A model generated the notes under the pieces. That model was not told the origin of the DNA and searched no databases. It was given only the letters and a program-made list of their open reading frames with translations. The translations under genes and the position numbers were made by a program. A DNA stretch of 64,000 nucleotides from Algoriphagus sp. GTDB taxonomy: Bacteria; Bacteroidota; Bacteroidia; Cytophagales; Cyclobacteriaceae. Location: contig NZ_JABXIN010000015.1 of assembly GCF_013373065.1 (NCBI RefSeq), positions 174,720 to 238,719 of the forward strand. Reading direction: 5' to 3'. Below, in pieces: positions 9,012-18,580 of this stretch. Position 1 is the stretch's first letter. Each line of letters starts with the position of its first letter.

Positions 9012-9332
9012 TTAAAGCTGTGCTTCCAACTTTTGGGTCAAAATCGTTTTTGGTACAGCACCGATTTGCTTGTCTACAATTTGACCGTCTTTAAAGAACA
9101 ATAAAGTAGGGATGGATCGAATTCCAAAGGCTTGAGCCACACTTGGGTTGGTGTCAACATCCACTTTTCCAATGATTGCCTTTCCCTCGTAATCACCCGC
9201 TAGTTCTTCAACAATCGGTCCGATCATTTTACAAGGTCCACACCATTCTGCCCAAAAATCGATCAATATTGGCTTATCAGACTTGATAACCTCTTCAAAG
9301 TTGGCATCAGTTATTTCTACTGCTTTTCCCAT
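9012..9332 (-). CDS. trxA: Thioredoxin
   Basis: A 106-residue cytoplasmic thioredoxin with the redox motif 'WCGPCK' (Cys31, Cys34), the buried 'FWAEW' strand before it, and the cis-proline loop 'IRSIPTLLFF'. Thioredoxin keeps cytoplasmic protein thiols reduced with thioredoxin reductase, which is not in the window. It lies 121 bases downstream of dnaE on the same strand and is followed by its own terminator. Confidence 0.97.
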   Translation of the reverse strand: MGKAVEITDANFEEVIKSDKPILIDFWAEWCGPCKMIGPIVEELAGDYEGKAIIGKVDVDTNPSVAQAFGIRSIPTLLFFKDGQIVDKQIGAVPKTILTQKLEAQL

Positions 9333-9453
9333 TTTATAATACGTTTAGTTTCGGTTCGAATCCTCAAATATATGAGAGAAAGTAGATTAGCCGGCAATAA
9401 GTTCAAATTGCTTGGCAAATAATTTCTATGAGCGATAGTTTTTTTCTTTATAA

Positions 9454-12400
9454 CTAGCTGCTGATCACCTTGTAGGCTATCTCCGGAATCAACTTTAGCT
9501 CTCCAATTAGCTCTTCGCAAGGGTTGATTGAAAAGCGTTTGGAGAACAGTTCCAAGGTGATGTTTTCTTTCCGGTCTTTGACGGTAAAATACAATTTGGC
9601 TTCCCCCTTATACTTTTCAGTTATTCCCTCCAATTTTTCCATCAGGTCATAATTGAGATCATCCAAATCGATATTTACCCGGAGGCCTTTGACCATTTTT
9701 CCACGTATTTCCGAAAGCAGCATGATGGAGCTTACTTTGAACTCCAATTCATTCTCGGCCCATTTCTTTTGACCGACTTTCCCTTTGATGAAAAGGAACC
9801 AACCTTTCATGAAGTACTCCTTATACTTGACATAGTCTTCTCCAAATAAGAAGAAAGTATAACCGCCTTGATAATCTTCTAAGCTCAGAGTACCAAAAGG
9901 TTTCCCATTTTTGGTTGTTCTATGTGCAAAATCAGTTACAATTCCAGCGAGCTGAATTTCATTTTTCGATCGAATGGTATTTAAATCATTCAAATCCGGT
10001 AAACCCGCATTGGTGAAACTCTCGATTTCAAGTTTGTATTGATCCAGCGGATGGCCGGAGATATATAGGCCAACCACTTCTTTTTCAATGTTGAGCTGCT
10101 GAAGCTGGGAAAATGGTTCCATTGGATTCACCGTAGGTAGTGGAATGTCCATGCCGCCTCCTGCTCCTCCAAATAAACTCACCTGAGCGCTTTCTTCCTC
10201 TTGTTGGATCCGCTGGGCGTATTTGACCGCTTTTTCAATCAATGTGACATCGCCTTCCGGAGCTTCCAGGTACTGTCTTCGATGATGCTCTGGGAAACAG
10301 TCAAAACTTCCTGCCATCGCCAAAGCTTCCATGGTCTTCTTGTTCAACGCTCTGGAATTGACCCGTTTTGCAAACTCGAAGATGTTTTTGAAGGGACCAT
10401 TCTTTTCCCGTTCGGAGATGATATCATCAACTGCTGCAGATCCTGCACCTTTGATAGCAGCCATTCCAAATCGAATTTCGCCTGCTTGGTTTACCGTAAA
10501 TCCTCCTTTGGATTCATTTACATCCGGTCCCAAAACGGGGATTCCCATTCGTTTACATTCTTCCATGAAGAAGGTCACCTGGGTGATATCATTCATATTG
10601 TTACTGAGTACAGAGGCCATGTATTCAGCAGGATAATGAGCTTTCAGATATGCCGTCTGATACGCCACCCATGCGTAACAAGTTGAATGAGATTTGTTAA
10701 AGGCATAAGAGGCGAAGGCTTCCCAGTCGGTCCAGATTTTTTCTAGTTTTTTGGCATCATGACCTTTGGCTGCTGCTTGATCGATGAATTTGGGTTTCAT
10801 CTTATCCAGAACGTCCTTTTGCTTTTTACCCATGGCTTTTCGAAGCACGTCTGCCTCACCTTTGGTAAAGCCCGCCAATTTTTGGGAAAGTAGCATCACC
10901 TGCTCCTGGTAAACGGTAATCCCATAGGTCTCCTCGAGGTATTCCTTCATATCATCGAGGTCATAAGTGATTTCCTTTTTACCATGCTTCCGCTCAATAA
11001 ACTCCGGAATGTAAGCCAAAGGCCCTGGACGGTAGAGGGCATTCATGGCAATCAAATCGGCGAAAGCAGTAGGTTTCAAATCCCGCATGTATTTCTGCAT
11101 TCCGGGGCTTTCGTATTGGAAAATACCGACCGTTTCACCGCGCTGGAAAAGCTCATAAGTCTTCTCATCATCTATCGGGAAATTATCCGGATCTAACTCG
11201 ATTCCATGCCTCTCCTTGACGATTTTACAGGCATCCTTGATAAGCGTGAGGGTTTTCAAACCCAAAAAGTCCATTTTTAGTAGCCCTGCCGATTCTACCA
11301 CGGAGTTGTCAAACTGGGTACAAACCATGTCCGAATCTTTGGCAAGTGCCACTGGGACAAAATTGGTAATGTCGTCCGGCGTGATGATCACTCCACAGGC
11401 GTGAATTCCGGTGTTCCGAACAGACCCTTCCAAAACCGTAGCCTGATTGACGGTTTTGGCTGATTCGTCCTGACCTTGTGCAATTCGTAATAATTCCTCT
11501 GCTTTTTGAATCAATTCACTCTGGCCTTTCAGTTTGTCGGCGAGGGCACTTTTATTTTTTGCTAATTCAAAAAGCGTTTTGAGTTTGAGGTCAGGGACTA
11601 AGTTGGCTAATCTTCCTGCCTCCGGCAAAGGTAAATTCAAAACCCTTGCAGTGTCCCGAATGGCGGATTTTGCTGCCATGGTACCGTATGTAATGATTTG
11701 GGCTACCTGATTGGAACCGTATTTTTTGATCACATAGTCGATGACTTTTCCTCTGCCTTCATCATCAAAGTCAATATCAATATCGGGAAGTGAAACCCGG
11801 TCTGGATTCAAAAATCTCTCAAAAAGGAGATCGTACTCGATAGGGTCTACATTGGTGATTCCAATACAATAAGCAACGGCGGAACCTGCTGCAGATCCCC
11901 GTCCTGGACCTACCGATACCCCCATGTCTCGAGCAGCTCGGGTAAAGTCCTGAACAATCAAAAAGTATCCTGGATAGCCTGTTCGCTCGATCGTTTCCAA
12001 TTCGAAATCCAATCGCTCCTGAATCTCTAGCGTGATTTCGCTGTACCGTTTTTTAGCCCCTTCATAGGTTAGATGTCGGAGATAGGCATTTTCACCACGC
12101 TTACCCCCATCTATGTCATCTTGGGGATCTTTGAATTCTTCAGGAATGTCAAATTTTGGAAGCAATACCTCTCTAGCAAGCTTATAGGCTTCACACTTAT
12201 CGACAATTTCTTGAGTACATTCAATAGCCTCCGGTAAATCCGCAAAGAGCTTTTTCATTTCCTCGGGAGATTTCAGATAAAATTCGTCATTGGGAAAACC
12301 ATAACGAAACTCTCTCCCTCGTTTACCTACGTATTTTTTCGGTTTCTCTACCAATTCGCCATCTTTCACACAAAGCAAAATATCATGGGCTTTTGCGTCT

Positions 12401-13746
12401 GCTTTATCATTGTAATAGGTGTTATTCGCGGCGAAATACTTGACATTGTACTTCTTTGCAAATTCGAGTAGAACCTCATTGACCTTTTCTTCTTCTGGGA
12501 TACCATGTCGGTTAAGCTCCACATAAAAATCATCGCCAAACTGCTCCTTCCACCAAATAAAGGCTTCTTCGGCTTGGGTTTCTCCCACATTTAGAATTAG
12601 AAAAGGAATCTCTCCCCAAAGCCCACCGGTAGTCACGATTAAATCGCCTTTATATTGAACAAGAAGCTGCTTGTCAATCCGGGGTACATAATAGAAACCT
12701 TCGATATTAGCATAGGAGGCAAGCTTAGCTAAATTGTGGTAGCCGGCTTTATTTTTGGCAAGGAGTACGGTTTGGAATCCGTCATCCTTGTTGCTTTTAT
12801 TTTTTCGATCCCGACAAAGGTTAAATTCACAACCTACAATAGGCTTGATCTCTGCAGCCATGGCAGCTTTCACAAAATGAAAAGCTCCCATCATATTGCC
12901 ATGATCTGTCATAGCAATGGCTGGCATATTCATAGATTTTGCTTTGGCGACTAAGGCTGGGATTTCAGTCGTAGCCTGCAAAACCGAATATTGAGTGTGA
13001 ACATGGAGATGTGTAAATGGCACATCCACCAACTCAGAAATATCTGCTTTGCCTGCCTGCTTTAAAATTTCTTTAGCCGCGGCTTTTTGCTCATCCTTTG
13101 CTTGGGCAAAATTGGCTTCTCCCAAATCAGGAGCCTCATAGATCACATGCTCCACCAGAATGCCTTCTTCTGGTGGGTGAACTCGCTGAGTGATCAACCC
13201 AAAGAAACAACGAGCAGTTGCGTCTACATCATATGCCGCATCGTGTGCATCTCCAAAGCCTTTCCCGAATAATTTCTGATGGAGTTCTGTGAGGGTAGGC
13301 CATTTGAATTTTCCTCCTTTTCCACCTGGAATCGCACAAAAATCAGTTGATATATCTTTGGTATCCAGTGGATTAGCCGTCAATGGCATTCCTAATTCGG
13401 AGCGGAGAAATTCCGAACCAACGACATTGATGTCGAATTCGATATTATGCCCGACTAAATATTTGGCTTCATTGACATCTTTCTCAAAAATCTCTAATAC
13501 TTCCTGTAAAATATGACCTTCTGCTAATGCTCGCTTGGTGGAAATTCCGTGAACCTTTTCCGCATTGTAAGGAATGGTAAACCCTTCCGGCTTTATAATG
13601 TAATTGTGATTAGAAAGTAGTTTTCCTTTGGCGTCGTGGAGCTGCCATGCCAATTGAACTAGTCGTGGCCAATTGTCCAAATCGGACATGGGGGCATTGT
13701 AATCGCGAGGTAATCCAGTGGTTTCGGTATCGAAAATAATATACAT
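9454..13746 (-). CDS. dnaE: DNA polymerase III alpha subunit with N-terminal proofreading exonuclease
   Basis: This is the replicative DNA polymerase, 1430 residues, longer than the usual DnaE of about 1160-1200. The extra length is an N-terminal DEDDh exonuclease (residues about 1-190) with all five expected residues: Asp6 and Glu8 ('FDTETTG'), Asp105, His168 and Asp173 ('HDAAYDVDAT'). The PHP domain begins near residue 244 ('THLHVHTQYS'). The polymerase aspartates lie in 'PDIDIDFDD' (near residue 655). A clamp-binding-like 'QVSLF' follows near residue 1190 and an OB fold lies after about 1240. Proofreading thus appears built into the polymerase chain, in place of or besides a separate DnaQ. 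Confidence 0.95.
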   Translation of the reverse strand: MYIIFDTETTGLPRDYNAPMSDLDNWPRLVQLAWQLHDAKGKLLSNHNYIIKPEGFTIPYNAEKVHGISTKRALAEGHILQEVLEIFEKDVNEAKYLVGHNIEFDINVVGSEFLRSELGMPLTANPLDTKDISTDFCAIPGGKGGKFKWPTLTELHQKLFGKGFGDAHDAAYDVDATARCFFGLITQRVHPPEEGILVEHVIYEAPDLGEANFAQAKDEQKAAAKEILKQAGKADISELVDVPFTHLHVHTQYSVLQATTEIPALVAKAKSMNMPAIAMTDHGNMMGAFHFVKAAMAAEIKPIVGCEFNLCRDRKNKSNKDDGFQTVLLAKNKAGYHNLAKLASYANIEGFYYVPRIDKQLLVQYKGDLIVTTGGLWGEIPFLILNVGETQAEEAFIWWKEQFGDDFYVELNRHGIPEEEKVNEVLLEFAKKYNVKYFAANNTYYNDKADAKAHDILLCVKDGELVEKPKKYVGKRGREFRYGFPNDEFYLKSPEEMKKLFADLPEAIECTQEIVDKCEAYKLAREVLLPKFDIPEEFKDPQDDIDGGKRGENAYLRHLTYEGAKKRYSEITLEIQERLDFELETIERTGYPGYFLIVQDFTRAARDMGVSVGPGRGSAAGSAVAYCIGITNVDPIEYDLLFERFLNPDRVSLPDIDIDFDDEGRGKVIDYVIKKYGSNQVAQIITYGTMAAKSAIRDTARVLNLPLPEAGRLANLVPDLKLKTLFELAKNKSALADKLKGQSELIQKAEELLRIAQGQDESAKTVNQATVLEGSVRNTGIHACGVIITPDDITNFVPVALAKDSDMVCTQFDNSVVESAGLLKMDFLGLKTLTLIKDACKIVKERHGIELDPDNFPIDDEKTYELFQRGETVGIFQYESPGMQKYMRDLKPTAFADLIAMNALYRPGPLAYIPEFIERKHGKKEITYDLDDMKEYLEETYGITVYQEQVMLLSQKLAGFTKGEADVLRKAMGKKQKDVLDKMKPKFIDQAAAKGHDAKKLEKIWTDWEAFASYAFNKSHSTCYAWVAYQTAYLKAHYPAEYMASVLSNNMNDITQVTFFMEECKRMGIPVLGPDVNESKGGFTVNQAGEIRFGMAAIKGAGSAAVDDIISEREKNGPFKNIFEFAKRVNSRALNKKTMEALAMAGSFDCFPEHHRRQYLEAPEGDVTLIEKAVKYAQRIQQEEESAQVSLFGGAGGGMDIPLPTVNPMEPFSQLQQLNIEKEVVGLYISGHPLDQYKLEIESFTNAGLPDLNDLNTIRSKNEIQLAGIVTDFAHRTTKNGKPFGTLSLEDYQGGYTFFLFGEDYVKYKEYFMKGWFLFIKGKVGQKKWAENELEFKVSSIMLLSEIRGKMVKGLRVNIDLDDLNYDLMEKLEGITEKYKGEAKLYFTVKDRKENITLELFSKRFSINPCEELIGELKLIPEIAYKVISS

Positions 13747-13879
13747 ACAGCACAGAAAATTGAGGTTTCAAATTAGGGGAATTCGATCAGTCAAAAAAGC
13801 GGAGTGGCAGGAATTGTCAGAGATATTCCACCAACTAGAAGTAAGAGTTTTTTAGGGGGATCAGGAAAGATTTCCCACC

Positions 13880-14524
13880 TTAACGTTTGTCCTCCCAAGG
13901 CATATAAACAACCTTTTTGGTCTCGAAGAAGTCCTCTTTGAAGTAGTCACTCAAGTGATAGGTGACATAGGATTTTCCTGTTTCTTCCATTTCCTCATCC
14001 ACATCTCCTCCTTTGAGATATAGGATGCCATTGGGAAACTCGTTGAAATCTTCCTTTTTGATTTTTCCTTTGACCCAAGGATAAAAATTAATCATTCGCG
14101 TGACTGCACGACTAATTACAAAGTCATATTTCCGGACCAAAGTCTCTGCTCTAGCTTGTTGAGCATCCACATTGCTTAGCTTGAGAGCCTTTGCCACTTC
14201 TTTGACCACGGTAATCTTTTTGCCAATGGAATCTACTAAGTGAAAATGGGTGTCTGGAAAAAGGATAGCCAAGGGAATCCCCGGAAACCCACCTCCAGTC
14301 CCGATATCCAAGACCTTCGTGCCAGGCTGGAATCGCATAACCTTTGCAATTCCGAGGGAATGAAGCACATGGTGAACATAAAACTGATCCATGTCCTTTC
14401 GGCTGATCACGTTGATTTTAGAGTTCCAATCCTCGTATAATTCCTGCAAGCGATCGAATTGCTCGATTTGCTTATCAGTCAAATTCGGGAAATAGGACAG
14501 GATTAATTCAGTGCCGGAATTCAT
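13880..14524 (-). CDS. rsmG: 16S rRNA (guanine-527-N7)-methyltransferase
   Basis: RsmG (GidB) methylates G527 of 16S rRNA with S-adenosylmethionine. The SAM-binding motif is 'VLDIGTGGGFPGIPLAI', followed by 'FHLVDSIGKKITVV' and 'ISRAVTRM', all typical. At 214 residues it is normal length. The A of its ATG is the last base of the TGA stop of the sigma-factor gene upstream, so translation is likely coupled. Confidence 0.95.
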   Translation of the reverse strand: MNSGTELILSYFPNLTDKQIEQFDRLQELYEDWNSKINVISRKDMDQFYVHHVLHSLGIAKVMRFQPGTKVLDIGTGGGFPGIPLAILFPDTHFHLVDSIGKKITVVKEVAKALKLSNVDAQQARAETLVRKYDFVISRAVTRMINFYPWVKGKIKKEDFNEFPNGILYLKGGDVDEEMEETGKSYVTYHLSDYFKEDFFETKKVVYMPWEDKR

Positions 14525-15135
14525 CAGATATGCTTTTCTTTGCCGGAAGCGATTTCATAAAGCAATTCCCGGGAGCGGTGCAATTGTGCTTTCACCGTTC
14601 CGAGCGGTTTTTCCAATTCTTGGGCGATTTCTTCGTATGACAATTCGTCAAAATATCGCAATTTGACTAGCTTTCGGTATTTAGCTGGAAGCTTATCAAC
14701 AAAAATCCGAACCATTTCAATCCGTTGTGATTTGATGAATTCATCCTGTGGATTGTTTTCATCGTCTTCAACATCAATATTGACAGCATTTCCACTGTCA
14801 TCAGACATTGTGGTATTCAAGCTCATGGTTTTGAGCTTTTTCTTACGGATAAAATCAATGGCGTTATTAGTGGCGATTCGGAATAGCCATGTTGAAAAAG
14901 TGTAGTCTTTTTTAAAGCGATGTAAGTTTTTAAATGCCTTTGCAAAGGCTTCCATGGTTAGGTCTTCGGCATCATCTGCATCTCGAATCATTTTCAGGAT
15001 CATGAAATACACGGCTTTTTTGTACCGCTTCATGAGGGCCGCATAGGCAGACTGATCCTTCTCGATGACTGCACGATCGATCAGTTCGAAATCCTCTAAA
15101 GCCTTGTTTGAAAAACCGCGTTCGTTTATTTCCAT
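14524..15135 (-). CDS. ECF-type RNA polymerase sigma factor
   Basis: A sigma-70 family factor of about 203 residues. Region 2 includes 'DADDLTMEAFAKAFKNLHRFK' split around 'DYTFSTWLFRIATNNAIDFIRKK', and region 4 includes 'LPAKYRKLVKLRYFDELSYEEIAQEL' with the helix-turn-helix near the C-terminus; these are shown in parts as recognised. The start at 15135 ('MEINERGF') is preferred because upstream codons lie within the glycosyltransferase gene; even so the two overlap by 10 bases. No anti-sigma gene is adjacent, so its signal is unknown. Confidence 0.9.
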   Translation of the reverse strand: MEINERGFSNKALEDFELIDRAVIEKDQSAYAALMKRYKKAVYFMILKMIRDADDAEDLTMEAFAKAFKNLHRFKKDYTFSTWLFRIATNNAIDFIRKKKLKTMSLNTTMSDDSGNAVNIDVEDDENNPQDEFIKSQRIEMVRIFVDKLPAKYRKLVKLRYFDELSYEEIAQELEKPLGTVKAQLHRSRELLYEIASGKEKHI

Positions 15136-16262
15136 TTGATGTCTTTTGACTGATGGGAGAAGGTTCCTAATCCCCAAAAATACCCGATGTATATGAGATC
15201 ATTAATCAGGATATTGGATCGGGTTTTGGTTCCGTTAAGTTTTTTATTGGCTTTGGAATAAATCCATATCACCAATAGAACCCTTACGAGGAATATACCT
15301 AAAACGATGAGAAATTGTTCCCAATTCTGTTCTAATCCCAAATAAATCAGTAATCCAATGCCTCCTGCCCAAAATAACAAATGGGAAAATGCGAACCAAC
15401 CGATTTTCATCTTGTCTTGACTCTTATACTGCTTCCCTACATGCAAATGCCTTTTTTTCTGTCTGAAGTAATCTTTCCAGGTATCCTTTGGAATTGACAC
15501 TGTTCGTGCATCTGCGTCAATGACGACTTTAGTGTTCTTTCCGGTGGCGTATTTGTTGATGAAAAGATCGTCATCTCCTCCTTCAAAATGCCAAAGATCT
15601 TTGAATGCTTTTACATCCATGAAGAAGCTTTTGCGGTAGCATAAATTTCTACCGATTCCCATAAAAGGTGCTTTCCAACTCGCAAAGGATAAGTAGAATA
15701 AGGCTGTTTGGATGGTTTCAAACTGTATCCAACTATTCAAAAATCCTTTAAGTGATTCATAGCCGCCAAATCCTAAAGAAAATGTCATTCCATCGTTTCG
15801 TACTGGAGCAGTCATTTTTCGAATCCATTGATCGGAAGCCGGAATGCAATCCGCATCGGTTAAGAGGATAACGTCGTTTTTGGCCACTTTGATACCTAAA
15901 GTCAGCGCATATTTTTTAGATGTGACATGATCTGGAGTGTATTTGACGGTGACGGTACGAAGCTTGGGATAGCGGTCCATCATCTCTGCCAATAATCGAG
16001 GCGTGCGATCACGGCTCCGGTCATCAATAATCAATACATCAAAATTTGGGTAATCCTGTTCGAAAAGTTTTGGAATTAAAACTTTGAGATTTTTGAATTC
16101 ATTATGTGCCGCAATGACAACGGTTACCCCTTCTTCTTTTTCAGCTTGTTGCGATTTAACTTTTGGTCGGAAAAAGGCTGTTCGGCCAAAAATAGGCAAG
16201 AGGTAAATGAGCTGTATTAAGACTCCTAAACCAAAGATTATCCACAATAAAAATAGGGCCAT
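15126..16262 (-). CDS. Family 2 glycosyltransferase, membrane-bound
   Basis: A GT2 (GT-A fold) enzyme of 378 residues. One transmembrane helix is at the N-terminus (residues 3-25). The catalytic domain has 'VTVVIAAHNE', 'VLIIDDRSRDRTP' and the metal-binding 'LLTDADC'. At least two more membrane segments follow about residue 295. The acceptor and sugar donor cannot be told from sequence; a cell-envelope polysaccharide is a reasonable guess. It is the first gene of an overlapping set with the sigma factor and rsmG. Confidence 0.88.
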   Translation of the reverse strand: MALFLLWIIFGLGVLIQLIYLLPIFGRTAFFRPKVKSQQAEKEEGVTVVIAAHNEFKNLKVLIPKLFEQDYPNFDVLIIDDRSRDRTPRLLAEMMDRYPKLRTVTVKYTPDHVTSKKYALTLGIKVAKNDVILLTDADCIPASDQWIRKMTAPVRNDGMTFSLGFGGYESLKGFLNSWIQFETIQTALFYLSFASWKAPFMGIGRNLCYRKSFFMDVKAFKDLWHFEGGDDDLFINKYATGKNTKVVIDADARTVSIPKDTWKDYFRQKKRHLHVGKQYKSQDKMKIGWFAFSHLLFWAGGIGLLIYLGLEQNWEQFLIVLGIFLVRVLLVIWIYSKANKKLNGTKTRSNILINDLIYIGYFWGLGTFSHQSKDIKWK

Positions 16263-16322
16263 AAGTCGATTGTGCTGGGCAAATATAAAATCAATTTCAG
16301 CATTCGTTTAAGAATAAAGGGA

Positions 16323-16330
16323 TATTTTTG
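16323..16330 (+). promoter_or_regulatory. Possible -7 element upstream of tgt
   Basis: TATTTTTG fits the Bacteroidota -7 pattern TAnnTTTG and lies 41 bases before the tgt ATG, in the divergent gap with the glycosyltransferase gene. No good TTTG is seen at the right distance upstream, so this is only suggestive. Confidence 0.3.
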
Positions 16331-16371
16331 CGAGCAGAGTTTTTCCCTGAAAAAAGTCTAATTTCTTTTCA

Positions 16372-17502
16372 ATGAAATTTACCTTACAGCATGCTGATCC
16401 CCATTCCAAAGCCCGAGCGGGTAAGTTGGAAACTGACCATGGGACGATTTTAACTCCGATTTTTATGCCGGTAGGAACAGCCGGTTCGGTGAAAGCCGTT
16501 CACCAGCATGAGCTACTTGATCCTATTAAGGCACAGATCATTTTAGGAAATACGTATCATCTCTATCTTCGACCCGGATTGGATATTCTGGAAAAAGCCG
16601 GTGGGCTTCATCGCTTTATGGGTTGGGAGCGTCCTATTCTCACTGATTCGGGAGGTTATCAGGTGTTTTCCCTGTCAGGAACCCGTAAGATCAAAGAGGA
16701 GGGGGTCATGTTTAAGTCTCATATTGATGGCTCAAAACATCATTTTACCCCTGAGAATGTCATGGATATCCAAAGAACTATCGGGGCTGATATTATCATG
16801 ACCTTTGATGAGTGTACGCCTTATCCCTGCGAGTATGGCTATGCCCGAAAATCCATGGAAATGACACATCGTTGGTTGAAGCGATGCATGAATCGATTTG
16901 ATGAGACGGAGGGGAAATATGGCTATTCTCAAACCCTTTTTCCTATTGTTCAAGGTTCAGTATATAAGGATTTACGGATCCAAAGTGCTCAGTTTGTAGC
17001 AGATCAGGAAAGAGAAGGGAATGCTATTGGTGGCTTGTCTGTTGGAGAGCCTGCGGAGATGATGTATGAAATGACGGAAGTGGTGACGGATATTTTGCCG
17101 AAAGATAAACCACGTTATTTGATGGGGGTAGGTACTCCTGCAAATATTCTAGAATGTATCGCTTTGGGTGTAGATATGTTTGACTGTGTGATGCCTACTC
17201 GGAATGCTCGTAATGGGATGCTATTTACATCTGAGGGGATTATCAACATTCGAAATGAAAAATGGAAAGATGATTTCAGTCCCATTGATCCCGCAATTGG
17301 AAGTTCCGTTAGCTCCTTTTATTCAAAAGCGTATCTTCGTCATTTGACTATTTCGAAGGAAATTCTGGCTGCACAGATTGCCAGCATCCATAATTTGTCC
17401 TTTTACCTTTGGTTGGTGGGAGAGGCTAGAGCTCATATTTTGGCAGGCGATTTTGCAAGCTGGAAGACTGAAATGGTCAAGAAAGTAAGCACTCGACTTT
17501 AA
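16372..17502 (+). CDS. tgt: Queuine/preQ1 tRNA-ribosyltransferase lacking zinc cysteines
   Basis: Tgt exchanges guanine 34 of GUN tRNAs for preQ1 on the way to queuosine. The fold and both active-site aspartates are present: Asp92 in 'TDSGGYQVFSLS' and Asp271 in 'MFDCVMPTR'. Length (376 residues) is normal. The odd point is the zinc site. Aligned by eye with the Escherichia coli 'CDCYTC' region, the three cysteines are replaced by Ile309, Ser311 and Ser314; only His340 remains. The flanking 'YSKAYLRHL' is intact, so this is not a frameshift. The gene is followed one base later by an LptF/G-type permease. Confidence 0.95.
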   Translation: MKFTLQHADPHSKARAGKLETDHGTILTPIFMPVGTAGSVKAVHQHELLDPIKAQIILGNTYHLYLRPGLDILEKAGGLHRFMGWERPILTDSGGYQVFSLSGTRKIKEEGVMFKSHIDGSKHHFTPENVMDIQRTIGADIIMTFDECTPYPCEYGYARKSMEMTHRWLKRCMNRFDETEGKYGYSQTLFPIVQGSVYKDLRIQSAQFVADQEREGNAIGGLSVGEPAEMMYEMTEVVTDILPKDKPRYLMGVGTPANILECIALGVDMFDCVMPTRNARNGMLFTSEGIINIRNEKWKDDFSPIDPAIGSSVSSFYSKAYLRHLTISKEILAAQIASIHNLSFYLWLVGEARAHILAGDFASWKTEMVKKVSTRL

Positions 17503-17503
17503 A

Positions 17504-18577
17504 ATGAAATTAATCGACCGACTCATTATCAAGGATTTTTTGAAGACCTATGTTTTTGTGGTCTTAATGCTGATTTTGGTGGTCTTGGTGCTGGATTTTA
17601 CTGAGAAGAATGATAAGTATATCCAAAATCAAGTGCCTGCGGTCGAAATCCTCAAGTACATGGGGAATTACGGCTTGTACTTGAACAATCTTCTGACTCC
17701 TATCACAGTCTTTATTTCTGTAATATTCATTACTTCCAAAATGGCTGGTCGAACGGAGATTATTGCGATTCTAGGGAGTGGGGTAAGTTTTATTCGGTTA
17801 TTATTCCCTTTTTTACTTTCAGCTGCATTGATTGGAAGCATTAGTTTTTTATTGAATGGGTGGGTGCTTCCTGCTGCCACTGAAAACCTCACTGTTTTTA
17901 GACTGGTGTATTTAGAAAAAGGTACTCCCCAAAACGAGCAGAATATCCATATTAAGGTAGGGGATGAGAGCTATGCCTATTTAAGCCGGTTTTTTAAAAC
18001 AAGTAATACCGGATATAACTTTACTTTGGAGACGATTCGGGATGGGCAGTTATTAGCAAAACTCTCTTCCGACCGAATCGAGTGGGATACCGCCAAAAGT
18101 GTTTGGACTCTTCGGAATTGGAGATTACGGGAATTAAAAGATAACGGAGAGGAATGGTCGGTCGGGACTGAATTAGATACGTTACTTTCAATTGTTCCCG
18201 ATGATTTTGGTGTTCCAGAAAATCACCATGAGACACTCAAACTTCCCCAATTAGGCCGGCAAATTCGAATACTTGAAGACCGAGGAGCCGACAATGTAAA
18301 TTATTATAAAATAGAACGGTATGTTCGCTTTATGTCTCCTTTTGCTGCGTTGATTTTGACGTTTATTGGTGTCATTATGTCAGCCAGAAAGACCCGAGGT
18401 GGTTCGGGTTTTCAAATTGCCATGGGATTCTTGCTGGCATTTATTTATATTCTTTTGTTTATCCTCTCGCGAACCTTCGCGGAAAATGGCTCGGATTATC
18501 CAATTTTGGCTGTTTGGCTGCCTAATATCATTTTTGGTTTGACTGGATTGGTGCTTTATAAAACGGTCCCTCGATAG
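17504..18577 (+). CDS. LptF/LptG family lipopolysaccharide export permease
   Basis: A 357-residue member of the YjgP/YjgQ (LptF/LptG) family, the inner-membrane subunits of the ABC exporter that extracts LPS. The layout is typical: N-terminal helices starting 'LIDRLIIKDFLKTYVFVVLM', a periplasmic beta domain (about residues 130-265), then C-terminal helices ('RFMSPFAALILTFIGVIMSARKTRGG'). It cannot be assigned firmly to LptF or LptG. It begins one base after the tgt stop, an arrangement suggesting one transcript with tgt. Confidence 0.88.
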   Translation: MKLIDRLIIKDFLKTYVFVVLMLILVVLVLDFTEKNDKYIQNQVPAVEILKYMGNYGLYLNNLLTPITVFISVIFITSKMAGRTEIIAILGSGVSFIRLLFPFLLSAALIGSISFLLNGWVLPAATENLTVFRLVYLEKGTPQNEQNIHIKVGDESYAYLSRFFKTSNTGYNFTLETIRDGQLLAKLSSDRIEWDTAKSVWTLRNWRLRELKDNGEEWSVGTELDTLLSIVPDDFGVPENHHETLKLPQLGRQIRILEDRGADNVNYYKIERYVRFMSPFAALILTFIGVIMSARKTRGGSGFQIAMGFLLAFIYILLFILSRTFAENGSDYPILAVWLPNIIFGLTGLVLYKTVPR

Positions 18578-18580
18578 ACG

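Noticed and set aside
9353..9363. GGTTCGAATCC, identical to a tRNA T-arm loop region
   Set aside because: No acceptor, D-arm or anticodon arm can be folded around it; the upstream part would lie in the trxA start.
10201..10686. A 161-codon plus-strand open frame within dnaE
   Set aside because: Shadow of the polymerase gene, with no recognisable protein features.
16331..16371. A-rich tail 'aaaaaagtctaa' with a weak stem before tgt, reminiscent of a preQ1 riboswitch
   Set aside because: Only about four pairs with a mismatch can form and the conserved loop bases of preQ1-I are missing.
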